From Micrococcus lacusdianchii (GTDB lineage Bacteria > Actinomycetota > Actinomycetes > Actinomycetales > Micrococcaceae): a stretch of DNA of 42,376 nucleotides. Location: positions 1-42,376 of the forward strand of contig NZ_JAKNUW010000017.1 of NCBI RefSeq assembly GCF_023155805.1, written 5' to 3'. Positions 16,887 to 25,748 of this stretch are shown piece by piece; position 1 is the stretch's first letter, and each line of letters starts with the position of its first letter. The notes under the pieces are model-generated. The model searched no databases. It worked only from the letters and a program-made list of their open reading frames with translations, and was not told the origin of the DNA. The position numbers were made by a program, and so were the translations under genes.

Positions 16887-18001
16887 TGTTGTGGGTCATG
16901 AGGTTCTTGGCACGAGGGCCGGGCTGAGATGAGACGAGTGGGCCTCTCCCGCAGGATGGAAGTTCCTACACCACCCATCCGCGCAAAGAGACCCACTCAT
17001 GACTCACGCTAACGCACCCCTGACTCCCACCGGCCGTCTGCGCATGGTCCACCGCCACCTGAACGAGGGCATCCCCCACGCGCACGTGGCCGCCGAGTTC
17101 CGGGTGAGCCGCCCCACGGTGGCCACCTGGGTGGCCCGCTACCGTGCCGAAGGCGAGGCAGGACTGCAAGACCGCTCCTGCCGGCCACGACGCTCTCCCG
17201 CCCAGCTCGACCCGGCCCTGGTCACCCAGATCCTCACCCTGCGCCGGGAGTGCAAGTGGTCAGCCCGCCGCATCCATCACCACCTGGTCCCTCAAGGCCA
17301 CCAGCTGTGCCTCCGAACGGTGGGCAGGTGGCTGCACCGACTGGGCATCTCCCGGTTGCCAGACCTCGCGCCCACGGGTGAGGACCTGCGCCAACGACCC
17401 CAGAAGATCACCGCGAGAGGGCCGGGGCACATGGTGCACCTGGACGTGAAGAAGATCGGGAAGATCCCAGACGGGGGCGGCTGGCGTGCTCACGGACGGG
17501 ACTCCGAGAACACGCGAGCAGCCAAGCGCGGGCCTGGCTGCCGGGTCGGGTACACCTACCTGCACTCGGCGATCGACGGGTACACCCGCCTGGCCTACAC
17601 CGAAGCCTTGCCCGATGAGCGGGCAGCTACGAGCGTGAGCTTCTTCTGCCGGGCGAGGGCGTTCTTCGCCGCCCACGGCATCACCGTGGACCGGGTGGTC
17701 ACGGACAACGGGAACAACTACCGGGCCGTGGACTTCACCGGGAAGGTGGTCTCGCTCGGGGGCCGGCACCACCGGATCCGCCCCTACACCCCGCGCCATA
17801 ACGGGAAGGTCGAACGCTACAACCGGCTGATGGTCGACGAGGTCCTCTACGCCCGCCCGTATACCTCAGAGACGGCCCGGCGTGAGGCCCTGCAGGTGTG
17901 GGTGAACCACTACAACTACCATCGGCCTCATACCTCCTGCGGGAACGCCCCGCCGGCCTCGTTGACCCCGGCACGAGTCAACAACGTCATGCCCTCCTAC
18001 A
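16887..18001 (+). mobile_element. IS481-family insertion sequence, copy 1
   Basis: The terminal inverted repeats are imperfect: 16887 onward (TGTTGTGGGTCATGAGGTT) and the complement of the right end ending at 18001 (TGTAGGAGGGCATGACGTT). The flanks are TCTAGG (16881-16886) and TCTAGT (18002-18007), a 5-6 bp target duplication centred on CTAG. IS481 itself is known to prefer NCTAGN. One transposase is encoded and it appears intact. Confidence 0.85.
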
Positions 18002-18006
18002 TCTAG
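16999..18006 (+). CDS. IS481-family transposase
   Basis: This 335-residue protein has an N-terminal helix-turn-helix (His-Val-Ala-Ala-Glu-Phe-Arg-Val-Ser-Arg-Pro-Thr-Val), a second DNA-binding region, and a DDE core with His-Leu-Asp-Val-Lys-Lys (first Asp), Val-Thr-Asp-Asn-Gly (second Asp) and Asn-Gly-Lys-Val-Glu-Arg (Glu). The normal family size is about 330. The TAG stop (18004-18006) lies outside the right inverted repeat, in the duplicated CTAG target, so the stop codon is supplied by the insertion site. Confidence 0.93.
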   Translation: MTHANAPLTPTGRLRMVHRHLNEGIPHAHVAAEFRVSRPTVATWVARYRAEGEAGLQDRSCRPRRSPAQLDPALVTQILTLRRECKWSARRIHHHLVPQGHQLCLRTVGRWLHRLGISRLPDLAPTGEDLRQRPQKITARGPGHMVHLDVKKIGKIPDGGGWRAHGRDSENTRAAKRGPGCRVGYTYLHSAIDGYTRLAYTEALPDERAATSVSFFCRARAFFAAHGITVDRVVTDNGNNYRAVDFTGKVVSLGGRHHRIRPYTPRHNGKVERYNRLMVDEVLYARPYTSETARREALQVWVNHYNYHRPHTSCGNAPPASLTPARVNNVMPSYI

Positions 18007-18008
18007 TC

Positions 18009-18044
18009 CTGAGGCTGCGCCCCCGACACGTGGCGCCTCCTCAG
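18009..18044 (+). terminator. hairpin after IS481 copy 1
   Basis: The sequence CTGAGG...GCGCC, a short loop, then GGCGC...CCTCAG forms a stem with one bulge on each side. There is no clear T tract, so it is a terminator-like hairpin rather than a proven terminator. It lies just beyond the IS and would separate it from the next gene. Confidence 0.4.
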
Positions 18045-18307
18045 CTCTGGCGTGCCCCGTAGTTGCCTCTGTGACGCACCCTCAGCGGCAGATTAGATTC
18101 GGGCGTTGCGCACGGTGAGTCACGTGGGCGCCCAGTAGTTGGCTTGCAGCGGCGACCCCGGCCATGGTGGGTCCCAGTGACGAAACTAGTGGGCGCGTGA
18201 CGTCGATGCTCCCTGCCACGAGCGTAGTGCCTCTCGTGGGGGTCATTACGACTCCAGCAGCCGGGGCAGAGCCTCTGCCTCCGAGCTGCAGGCCATACGC
18301 TTGTCGC

Positions 18308-19477
18308 ATGTACCCGCCACCCACCGGGCCGGACCTGACGGCCGAGCAGCGTCAGGAGCTTGACGACACTTTTTTGTCGTCTGATCCGTACGGGTACTTC
18401 AGCGCCCGAATCCGCATGATGCTGTGGTGGGCAGAATCAGACGTTGACAGCCATAAGCATGCCCTAGCGGCGCCCGATCATAGAGAGCACCACGAGCCCG
18501 AGACCCTCGCGCGGTTCTCCCGCCTGCTTGGCCAGCCGATGGGATTCATACCCGAGACCTTGCCGAGCTCCGTTGCCACACAGGTCGCTACGGATGCGTA
18601 TGCCCTGCGGCACCATGCGGCTGAGTCGCTGGTGCGGTTGACGGCCGCACTCTCGCAGCGGAGGAGTGCTGGCAAATCGTGTGTATGGGAGACCCTGTCG
18701 ACCGGGCCAAACCAACTCGGCCAGGTTGTGGACCAGATTCGCGAGTCCTTCTCCTCGGCGGAGGCCCCTATGCAGTTCGCCCGTCTAGTGGTCCAGGAGC
18801 AGGACTTGCAAAGCGGGATGACAGATCAACTTGCCTCAGCATCCAACGTGTTCGCCGACTGGCTCAATTTCGCTATCGCCCTGCTCGTGGGGCATGAACT
18901 CCAACTCAACGCTGCTCACAACAAGGTCAAGCACGGTTTGTCAGTCCGTGCGCGTGATGATCTCAAAGTCACCTTCGCCACCACTCCGCCGAACGCGGAT
19001 GGGACCATCCCGGTAGGCGCCCTGACCGGGCCAGACGCCGTGGACATCTTCGATTGCCCCGTTATTGAAGTGCTCGCACAGGCACCCAGGGTGGACGGGC
19101 ATTCACAAGGACTGGAGCTGACGCAGTTGAGGGTGGATGTTCCTGCCGTTCTCGCCGAGACATACATGATCGCCTGGGCTCATGGTGCGATGTTCCATGT
19201 CGCAGCCGCGAAACACTTCGCAGGACGGTCGCATCCCCCCAAATATCTGACCGCTCCCGCTCACCCCGGTTACCCAGTGGGGGGCCCTCACCCTGACCAT
19301 GTTTCAGGCAAGGCGCCGGTCGGGATGAGGTTCCCCCTCACCACTCCTCCCGGTGGCGAGCCAACACGGCGTCCACCGGGACTCGCATTTCGAGACGTGT
19401 TCATACCGTTCACATTCACTGGCTCTGCGATGCGCAATGGTCGCGTTGTTGCGGACGAAACCACGGAGGAGGCGTAG
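18308..19477 (+). CDS. unknown protein, first gene of a two-gene unit with a DUF4365-type nuclease
   Basis: This is a 389-residue protein without a family that I can name. It is helical, with a conserved-looking motif Ala-His-Asn-Lys-Val-Lys-His-Gly near residues 205-212, which is reminiscent of helical HEPN-like or metal-free families but unproved. The ATG at 18308 is chosen because TACGCT lies exactly 6 nt upstream, a leaderless signal; longer frames upstream lack any start signal. It ends with TAG directly before the GTG of the next gene (19478), so the two are coupled. The context (IS elements, nuclease partner) suggests defence. Confidence 0.6.
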   Translation: MYPPPTGPDLTAEQRQELDDTFLSSDPYGYFSARIRMMLWWAESDVDSHKHALAAPDHREHHEPETLARFSRLLGQPMGFIPETLPSSVATQVATDAYALRHHAAESLVRLTAALSQRRSAGKSCVWETLSTGPNQLGQVVDQIRESFSSAEAPMQFARLVVQEQDLQSGMTDQLASASNVFADWLNFAIALLVGHELQLNAAHNKVKHGLSVRARDDLKVTFATTPPNADGTIPVGALTGPDAVDIFDCPVIEVLAQAPRVDGHSQGLELTQLRVDVPAVLAETYMIAWAHGAMFHVAAAKHFAGRSHPPKYLTAPAHPGYPVGGPHPDHVSGKAPVGMRFPLTTPPGGEPTRRPPGLAFRDVFIPFTFTGSAMRNGRVVADETTEEA

Positions 19478-22303
19478 GTGCGCGCCCCGACGAATGAAGC
19501 CACGGGAACCTCGGGTGAGTCTGAGGTCTTGGCTCAGTTCGAGCGCTTGGGTTGGGGAGGGGTGATCGATAGCCGGCACGACACAGGGACTGACCTGTAT
19601 TTGCGGCCGCGAGATGCCCGCCGGTACGAACTCGGCGCCGTCATGGGCGTCCAGGTTAAGACCGGATCGTCATACTTCAAATCCCCGCAGAAGGACGCCG
19701 AGGGAACGATCACTGGGTGGTGGTTTGCGCAGGACGACCGTGAACACTTCGACTACTGGCTGCGCCACGCCTTGCCCCACGTGGTGATCCTGCGCGATCA
19801 GGATAGAAACCTCTCGTTCTGGGTTCACGTCACGGCTGAGCGGGTCGTCCCAACTGGTAAAGGTGCCAAGATTCTTGTACCGGTCTCACAAACGGTTGGC
19901 GAGGACCACAACGAACAACTCTCCGATGTCGCACTAACCCAGCTTCCGACTCCGACCTGGGACGGCACGGCGTGGACCGGCGCGGTGCATCTTGCACCGG
20001 ACGATGGTGTTCGGCATGCCCTCATCACTCCCCGGCTCATCGCACCGCACCCGAACCTGGACCTGGACCTGGACCTGGACTCCATCACCGGGCTCGAAGC
20101 CCTCGCCATGCAAGTGCTTTTCCGGGACGATCTCAAACGGCTCCTGAACCCGATGAGTCTTCCCGCGTTCGGAACGGAGAACGATACCGAGCAGAAGGGT
20201 CTGTCACTGGACGATGCGCGCGAGGCCGATGACTGGTGTTGGCGCGCCACTGCTGCCCTTCATCTCTGGCACTACCGGCGAGAAGCCGAAGAACTGCTTC
20301 AGCTTGTCGACTTAGCCTCTACGCCCAGTGAACGCTCCGCGGCAGCAGTGCTTTGCTGCGTCTACCACTTCAACGAGAACGATCCCGATGCCGCGCTTCA
20401 CGTGCTTCAAGGCGCCTTGGCACATGACGACTACTCCCCCGTGGATCACGCGTGGCTCGAAGCGCAACGAGCACGAGCGTTGCTGGAAGTTGGACGACAA
20501 GAAGAGGCTTTCGACCTCGCAATGACAACCCAGCGCATCCACCGAGAAGCACCGTCAGATGTCACGGCCGCGGCCATCGCGGGAGCGTGCGCGCTGACGT
20601 CATACGGGGCAACCGGTTGGATGCAAGGCGATCTTGCCAACCTGATCCAGCGCAGCGACAACCCAGCGTCTTGGTGGAGAAGCCAGGTGATGTCCTACGG
20701 TCTATCCGCTCATCTCTCCGAGGAGTTCCGGACCTGGAGCGAGGATTCGTCGATTCGGATTGGGGGCTCAGACGTCGCCCACACCCGTCTACGCTCCGCA
20801 GCGTTGCTGGCCTCCTGCGCTGGTGATCATGACGGGTGGCGTGGCGCAAGTGGCGCTCTTGCGGAGCATCTCCTTGTCACAAGCAGCCCCGCTGACGATC
20901 CTGGCAAAGTCGCTGGCCGGCTGACGCTTCTCCGTCACTCTGGAGACAGCAAGAGCACTGGGCGCGCGACCCGGCACATTGTGCGCACAGGTCCAACGAT
21001 GGCCGCCAGGATCGCGGCAAGTAGAGTCAACTTGTCTCGTTCAACTCGAACATCCGCTCTGGCAGATATCGAACTGCTGACAGCCGCCGGTGATGTTCTC
21101 GAACCCGAACGCGCCGACGAAATCTGTGCGTGGGCCCTAGCGACGCTCGAAGAGCCACAGGCCTACCTGAGACGCATTCTTCCCACATTTACTGTGCTCT
21201 ACAAGATCATTGATCTGCTGAAGGCCATGGTCTGGACGTTGAGCGAGGACTCACTTCACAACGTGATCGACTACTTCCTGGGCCAACCACCAGTCACCAA
21301 CGACGGAACCGCTCAGACGCTCGCCCGGCTGATCCATAGGATCCCCGCGTCCGCGTGGCGTGAGAGTGACCGCCAGCGCGCGGCGAACCGATCTGACGGC
21401 GACGCCTCCTACCTACGCGAGGCCTTCCTGAAGGTCGCGGCTCCTGCAGTTGAAGAGAGTCGCGAGCGAGTCCTTCAACGAGCACGGGCCGGGGATCTGC
21501 TCATCTTTGAGGCCATCGAGGATGTGCGAACACTGCCCTCCGATGCAGTTAATGCTCTCACCGACCGACTGTGCAGCAACATCGACCGTCTCATCGAGGA
21601 GGCCGCCAGGGGGTCGTACGGTCTCGGTGGTCTCGACTACGGCGAGGCACTGACCGTGCTTGGTGTCTGGCACCCGTCAAGTGGGCGGTGGGGTCAAATC
21701 GAGTCGCTGTTAACGACTCCCGGGGTCCGCGGTCAGCAACAGTCTGGAACATTGCTCGTACTCGCAGTCCACGGAGCGACATTGGCCGACTCAATCAAGA
21801 CACAACTTCTCGAAGCCGTGTCAGCTCTTCGGAATCGAAAGCCGGTGCAGGCCCCCTTTGATGACGACGAAGACATCCGGAGCCTCGCCTCCGAAGCTTT
21901 CGCTGCTCTCGTGGATGAGGGCACGCGCGAACGGTTGATACGGGACCTCATCGGCGGCGACACTGATCACCGTGCCGCGGGAGTCCGGATCATCGAACGT
22001 TTCGGAGACAAGGCAGATTCCGAACTCCTTCTCGCTCTCGCGGGTGACGCAAACGAGAAAGTACGTAATGCGGCGCTCAGAGGACTGAGTAGGTTGGTCG
22101 TTGGCGACCGTGCCACTGCAGGTGTGATGACTATTCTGTCGCAGGTCCTGAACTCTGGCGGAAGGCAGAGTGCTGCGGCAGTTGTTTCTGGACTACAGAC
22201 TCCTTCGGGGAAGCCAGCTGTTTCTCAACTGCTAACCATCGCCACACAGCACACTTCAGCACAAATTCGCAAAGCTGCACGCGAGAGCATCCCCGACTTA
22301 TAG
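19478..22303 (+). CDS. DUF4365-type nuclease with TPR/HEAT-like repeats
   Basis: This is a 941-residue protein. Residues of about 10-150 look like a DUF4365 (PD-(D/E)XK-like) nuclease: Glu16 in the first helix, Asp39 in Gly-Thr-Asp-Leu, and the Gln59-Val60-Lys61 strand in Val-Gln-Val-Lys-Thr-Gly. A large middle part has TPR-like helical pairs (around 240-380), and the end (around 800-941) shows HEAT-like repeats such as Val-Arg-Asn-Ala-Ala-Leu-Arg-Gly-Leu-Ser-Arg-Leu. A short Leu-Asp tandem (about residues 193-200) comes from a four-fold CTGGAC repeat. DUF4365 nucleases occur in several defence loci; this long form with its partner gene is not one that I recognise. The start is GTG, one base after the upstream TAG. 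Confidence 0.7.
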   Translation: MRAPTNEATGTSGESEVLAQFERLGWGGVIDSRHDTGTDLYLRPRDARRYELGAVMGVQVKTGSSYFKSPQKDAEGTITGWWFAQDDREHFDYWLRHALPHVVILRDQDRNLSFWVHVTAERVVPTGKGAKILVPVSQTVGEDHNEQLSDVALTQLPTPTWDGTAWTGAVHLAPDDGVRHALITPRLIAPHPNLDLDLDLDSITGLEALAMQVLFRDDLKRLLNPMSLPAFGTENDTEQKGLSLDDAREADDWCWRATAALHLWHYRREAEELLQLVDLASTPSERSAAAVLCCVYHFNENDPDAALHVLQGALAHDDYSPVDHAWLEAQRARALLEVGRQEEAFDLAMTTQRIHREAPSDVTAAAIAGACALTSYGATGWMQGDLANLIQRSDNPASWWRSQVMSYGLSAHLSEEFRTWSEDSSIRIGGSDVAHTRLRSAALLASCAGDHDGWRGASGALAEHLLVTSSPADDPGKVAGRLTLLRHSGDSKSTGRATRHIVRTGPTMAARIAASRVNLSRSTRTSALADIELLTAAGDVLEPERADEICAWALATLEEPQAYLRRILPTFTVLYKIIDLLKAMVWTLSEDSLHNVIDYFLGQPPVTNDGTAQTLARLIHRIPASAWRESDRQRAANRSDGDASYLREAFLKVAAPAVEESRERVLQRARAGDLLIFEAIEDVRTLPSDAVNALTDRLCSNIDRLIEEAARGSYGLGGLDYGEALTVLGVWHPSSGRWGQIESLLTTPGVRGQQQSGTLLVLAVHGATLADSIKTQLLEAVSALRNRKPVQAPFDDDEDIRSLASEAFAALVDEGTRERLIRDLIGGDTDHRAAGVRIIERFGDKADSELLLALAGDANEKVRNAALRGLSRLVVGDRATAGVMTILSQVLNSGGRQSAAAVVSGLQTPSGKPAVSQLLTIATQHTSAQIRKAARESIPDL

Positions 22304-22466
22304 CCCACCGTCGGCCACGAGAGGTGACTCCTCTGCACCCGGTGCCTGAGGCAGAAGTCGAGCGGCCAGGTGGCACGGCCTCAGAATCGCCTTCCCGGCA
22401 TGAGCTCGCTGTCAGGCGTGCCCCTGGGACATGTCCGCGGCGCAGCGGTCAGGGTGGTCGGCTAGA

Positions 22467-23560
22467 TGTGATGTCCAGGGACGTTGTTGCGTGAACAGCT
22501 GACAGGCGAAGGCCTCCTGTTGCGAGAGTGGAGTTGTCGAGAAACCGCTCACGCGAACAGAAGGCCTTCATGTCCCACGCTAACGCCGCCCTGACCCCTC
22601 GCGCCCGCCTACGCCTGGCCAAGCTCATCGTCGAGGAGCACTGGCCGGTCGCCACCGCGGCCAAGATGTTCATGGTCTCCCCACCCACCGCACGCAAATG
22701 GGCCACACGCTTCCGGGCCGAGGGACCTGCAGGGATGGCAGACCGGTCCAGCCGGCCGTCCACGATGCCGACCAGAACACCGCCGGCGGTGGTGAAACAG
22801 ATCGTGGCCGCCCGATGGCGCCGACGCCTGGGGCCGGCACAGATCGCCGGAGAACTCAGGATGCCGGCCTCCACCGTCCATGCCGTGCTCGTGCGCTGCC
22901 GGATCAACCGCCTCGCCCGTCTGGACCGGGCCACCGGCGAGCCGATCCGCCGCTACGAGCACCCCCACCCCGGGTCGCTGATCCACGTCGACGTCACCAA
23001 GTTCGGGCGCATCCCCGACGGGGGCGGACACCGATTCGTCGGGCGCCAGCAGGGCCTGAAGCACCGCGCGGCGACCTCGGACCGCGAAGGAACCCGTGAT
23101 GCCCGATACCAGCCCCGGCTCGGGGTGGGCTTTCTGCACACCGTGATCGATGATCACTCCCGCTTCGCCTATGTGGAGATGCACTCCGATGAACGCAGCC
23201 AGACTGCCATCGCGGTGTTGCGCCGCGCGGTCGCCCACTTCGCGCGCCTGGGCGTGGAGGTGGAGCGGGTGCTGACGGACAACGGCTCGGCCTACCGCTC
23301 GCATGCCTGGCGTGATGCCTGCACCGAGCTCGGGATCAAGCCCAAGCGGACTCGGCCCTACCGGCCGCAGACGAACGGCAAGATTGAGCGGTTCCATCGC
23401 ACGCTCGCTGACGGGTGGGCCTACGCCCGGTTCTACAGCTCAGAGACGGAGCGCAGGGCCGCGTTGCCTGGATGGCTGCACTTCTACAATCATCATCGCG
23501 TCCACTCCGCGATCGGCGCCGCGCCTGCCACCAGGCTCAACAACCTCCCTGGACATCACA
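22467..23560 (+). mobile_element. IS481-family insertion sequence, copy 2
   Basis: The inverted repeats begin TGTGATGTCCAGGGACGTTG at 22467 and end at 23560 with the complement of TGTGATGTCCAGGGAGGTTG. The 6-bp GCTAGA is duplicated exactly on both sides (22461-22466 and 23561-23566). The element has inserted into the CTAGATGTAC start of palindromic repeat R2. It is a different IS from copy 1 at 16887, with the same target preference. Confidence 0.9.
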
Positions 23561-23565
23561 GCTAG
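22528..23565 (+). CDS. IS481-family transposase
   Basis: This is a 345-residue protein. It has a helix-turn-helix N-terminus (Ala-Ala-Lys-Met-Phe-Met-Val-Ser-Pro-Pro-Thr-Ala-Arg-Lys), and a DDE core with His-Val-Asp-Val-Thr-Lys, Leu-Thr-Asp-Asn-Gly and Asn-Gly-Lys-Ile-Glu-Arg-Phe-His. The likely start is 22528, or the ATG at 22570, which matches the usual Met-Ser-His-Ala-Asn-Ala opening of these proteins. The TAG stop (23563-23565) again lies in the duplicated target GCTAGA, outside the IS. Confidence 0.93.
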   Translation: MELSRNRSREQKAFMSHANAALTPRARLRLAKLIVEEHWPVATAAKMFMVSPPTARKWATRFRAEGPAGMADRSSRPSTMPTRTPPAVVKQIVAARWRRRLGPAQIAGELRMPASTVHAVLVRCRINRLARLDRATGEPIRRYEHPHPGSLIHVDVTKFGRIPDGGGHRFVGRQQGLKHRAATSDREGTRDARYQPRLGVGFLHTVIDDHSRFAYVEMHSDERSQTAIAVLRRAVAHFARLGVEVERVLTDNGSAYRSHAWRDACTELGIKPKRTRPYRPQTNGKIERFHRTLADGWAYARFYSSETERRAALPGWLHFYNHHRVHSAIGAAPATRLNNLPGHHS

Positions 23566-23769
23566 ATGTACTGACCCTGGGCGTTGGTGACTCTCTCGGC
23601 GGCCGAGGGGTACATTTCACAGACCCCGCTGAAGGTTTTGCTCCCAGAAGGGTTCACCGCGTGTCGTGTGAATCTTCGCTGCATCTCTACAGACGCCGTC
23701 GAGATGCGGCGAAGACTGCACAAACGCGCGAATATGCTGCATACCGCGGCACGCCGACAAGAGCTCGAC
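23562..23769 (+). repeat. palindromic repeat, copy R2
   Basis: The repeat starts CTAGATGTACTGACC (shared with R1), runs through ACCCCGCTGAAGG, and then has left arm, loop and right arm. The hairpin has a short loop (ACAGACGCCG region). CATAC (23740-23744) is followed by exactly 20 bases and TCGAC (23765-23769), a one-base variant of TTGAC. It points at the DinB gene starting at 23873. The IS481 element sits immediately to the left. Confidence 0.85.
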
Positions 23770-23872
23770 GGCCGTTCTGGGGCGTACTGGCGGGCTGTCC
23801 TCAGCCGGGCGTCCCGGCTGGTATCAAAGGCTCGCTGGGGCGCTGCGCCGGGGTAACGGGGATGATGACCCC

Positions 23873-24364
23873 ATGCACAACCCCGATGCCCCTCAGTACT
23901 ACGGCGCTGACTTCGACCGGCAGATCCACGAGTTCATCGACCAGCATCGAGACATGCTCTCGGCGTGCCTGGACGGGCTCACCGAGGAGGAGGCGCGACA
24001 GCGGCTCGTACCGTCCAAGACCACGCTCCTGGGCCTCGTGAAGCATGCAGCGTTCGTCGAGCGTGTCTGGTTCGCGGAGGCACCCACGGGGCACAGTCGG
24101 GCCGTCCTCGGCATCGTGGCGACGCCCGACGAGTCCTTCGAGCTCTCCGACGATGACACCATCGACTCCGTGCTCGCGGACTTCGCCCAGGCATGCGAGG
24201 ACTCTCGCTGCGCCGTCCAGGAGGCCGATGGTGATGTCACCTGGCGTGGGAATCGGCGAGGGCCGCTGGGCCTGCGGTGGATCCAGCTCCATGTGCTCAG
24301 GGAGCACGCTCAGCACTGTGGCCATGCAGACATCCTGCGGGAGCAGGTTCTCGCTCGCCGGTGA
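23873..24364 (+). CDS. DinB-family (DUF664) protein
   Basis: This 163-residue protein is a four-helix bundle typical of the DinB/DUF664 superfamily: Met-Leu-Ser-Ala-Cys-Leu-Asp-Gly-Leu-Thr-Glu-Glu-Glu-Ala; Leu-Leu-Gly-Leu-Val-Lys-His-Ala-Ala-Phe-Val-Glu-Arg-x-Trp-Phe with the first metal-ligand His; and the C-terminal Arg-Glu-His-Ala-Gln-His-Cys-Gly-His-Ala-Asp with two or three more His. Such proteins may be thiol-dependent transferases; the activity here is unknown. GATGAT lies 6 nt before the ATG. It forms a single-gene unit between repeats R2 and R6. Confidence 0.85.
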   Translation: MHNPDAPQYYGADFDRQIHEFIDQHRDMLSACLDGLTEEEARQRLVPSKTTLLGLVKHAAFVERVWFAEAPTGHSRAVLGIVATPDESFELSDDDTIDSVLADFAQACEDSRCAVQEADGDVTWRGNRRGPLGLRWIQLHVLREHAQHCGHADILREQVLARR

Positions 24365-24367
24365 ACC

Positions 24368-24390
24368 GCCTACGGACTCAGCCCGTAGGC
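24368..24390 (+). terminator. hairpin terminator after DinB gene
   Basis: A perfect 8-bp stem GCCTACGG/CCGTAGGC with a 7-nt loop starts 3 nt after the DinB stop. There is no T tract, as is common for high-GC actinobacterial terminators. Confidence 0.55.
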
Positions 24391-24411
24391 GCCCCGCAGT
24401 GACCGCCCTGG

Positions 24412-24484
24412 GTGTGCAATCTTCGCTGCGCCCGACAAACGCGCGAATATGCTGCACACCGAGTGGAGGACTTGTGCCCTTGAC
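24412..24484 (+). repeat. palindromic repeat, compact copy R6
   Basis: This is a reduced copy: CAATCTTCGCTGCGCCCGAC is joined directly to the right-arm tail (ACAAACGCGCGAATATGCTG), without the full hairpin. It keeps the terminal rule: CACAC (24455-24459), exactly 20 bases, TTGAC (24480-24484). It lies between the DinB gene and the next acetyltransferase and points at the latter. Confidence 0.7.
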
Positions 24485-24561
24485 AGTGGGATGAGCGCAC
24501 CTGCGCTCTTATCCACCACCGCAACTAGGCAGCCTTGGACATGTAGCGCATCGTGAGCTCC

Positions 24562-25503
24562 ATGGACTTTTACCGCCCCTCGCTCGCGGAACTTCGCGCA
24601 GCAGCTGCCCTGCCATCCCATACCGCTACCGGCCTATCGAACGATGTGATCCTCACCGAGATCGAAGCCGGTCGATTGAAACCCGAGTGGTCATGCATCG
24701 CCACCAGCGATGATGGCGACTTGATCGGACGGGCCATGTGGTGGGGGCGTGACAGCCAGGAACCCATTGCGCTGGACATCTGGGATGTCGCACCTGGTGC
24801 CCCAGAGCCGACCCGGGTTCTCTCCGGACTTCTCACGCACGGCCGCGTCCTCGTGGAAGCGACGAATGGGCGAGCTCTGCTGCCCCACACCCTCCGGGTG
24901 CCGGTCGGGTGGAGAGACCGGCCAGAGGTCGCGGAAACCGTCCAGCTCAAGATGCAGGTCGCGAGCGCCAACGGACTGGGCCGCGCGAATGAGCGACTGC
25001 AGTTCCAATGGGATGAGGGCGGAATGGTGCACCCCGACCCAGCCCGACTGCGGTTCACTCCGGCGAGCGACGAGGCGTTCACGCGGCTGTTCGCCGATGC
25101 CGCGGCGGGATCACTGGACGTGATGACGGCACGCGAGTTGGAGCAGACCACCGCCGCGGACCTGGCCCGTGACGAGGTCGCTTACTACCTCTCCTGCCCA
25201 GGAGAACGTTCGTGGTGGCGCGTCGCACAGACTCACGATGGCGAGATCGTCGGGCTGGCTATCCCCTCCGCCACCCCGACCAACCGAAACGTGGGGTACC
25301 TAGCCGTGCTGCCACAGCACCGCGGCCACGGTCACGTGGACGAGATCCTCGCGTACATCACCCGATTCCATATCGGGGATGGAGCTCGACGAATTACCGC
25401 GACCACAGATGCGGTCAACACCCCGATGGCGGCGGCGTTCGACCGGGCCGGTTACAAGCTGGTCGAGGTGCGCATCGACCTGGAGCCGTCCCAGATGCAC
25501 TGA
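24562..25503 (+). CDS. GNAT-family N-acetyltransferase
   Basis: This is a 313-residue protein. The C-terminal half has the GNAT core: Val-Gly-Tyr-Leu-Ala-Val-Leu-Pro-Gln-His-Arg-Gly-His-Gly (acetyl-CoA loop) and Thr-Asp-Ala-Val-Asn-Thr-Pro-Met-Ala-Ala-Ala-Phe-Asp-Arg-Ala-Gly-Tyr. The N-terminal half is a degenerate second GNAT-like domain, as in tandem-GNAT proteins. The substrate is unknown. The ATG at 24562 (CATCGT 7 nt upstream) is preferred over the GTG at 24553. It is a single-gene unit between R6 and R3. Confidence 0.82.
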   Translation: MDFYRPSLAELRAAAALPSHTATGLSNDVILTEIEAGRLKPEWSCIATSDDGDLIGRAMWWGRDSQEPIALDIWDVAPGAPEPTRVLSGLLTHGRVLVEATNGRALLPHTLRVPVGWRDRPEVAETVQLKMQVASANGLGRANERLQFQWDEGGMVHPDPARLRFTPASDEAFTRLFADAAAGSLDVMTARELEQTTAADLARDEVAYYLSCPGERSWWRVAQTHDGEIVGLAIPSATPTNRNVGYLAVLPQHRGHGHVDEILAYITRFHIGDGARRITATTDAVNTPMAAAFDRAGYKLVEVRIDLEPSQMH

Positions 25504-25530
25504 CCGGCGACGACGGCACCCGCCAGCGGG

Positions 25531-25748
25531 CGAGGACTATTCTTCGCAGACCCCGCTGATCGTCCGGTTCGGCGAAGAGTGCACCGCGTGTCCTGTGAAA
25601 TGTTCGATGCCTCTCGACAATCACGCCTCAGACTGGCGCCGGTTCTGGCATGGACACCACCGCGTCCTCCCCCGTTGTCGAGATGCAGCGAAGATTTCAC
25701 AAACGCGCAAATATGTTTCATACCCGATTGGGCACCTGATCCGTTGAC
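25531..25748 (+). repeat. palindromic repeat, copy R3
   Basis: The left arm is degenerate (GAAATGTTCGATGCCTCTCG); the right arm is perfect (GAGATGCAGCGAAGATTTC). The loop contains the same core as R1 plus about 25 extra bases. CATAC (25719-25723), 20 bases identical to those of R1, then TTGAC (25744-25748). Identity with the inverted R1 locus continues about 85 bp past TTGAC to near 25830. It points at the acetyltransferase gene at 25850. Confidence 0.85.

Noticed and set aside
20055-20080. CTGGAC tandem as a phase-variation repeat
   Set aside because: The unit is 6 bp, so changes keep the frame (Leu-Asp repeats); only about four units are present.
23562-25748. Classical integron with attC sites
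   Set aside because: The repeats form long hairpins between single genes, but they lack the RYYYAAC/GTTRRRY core pairs and no integron integrase is present in the window.
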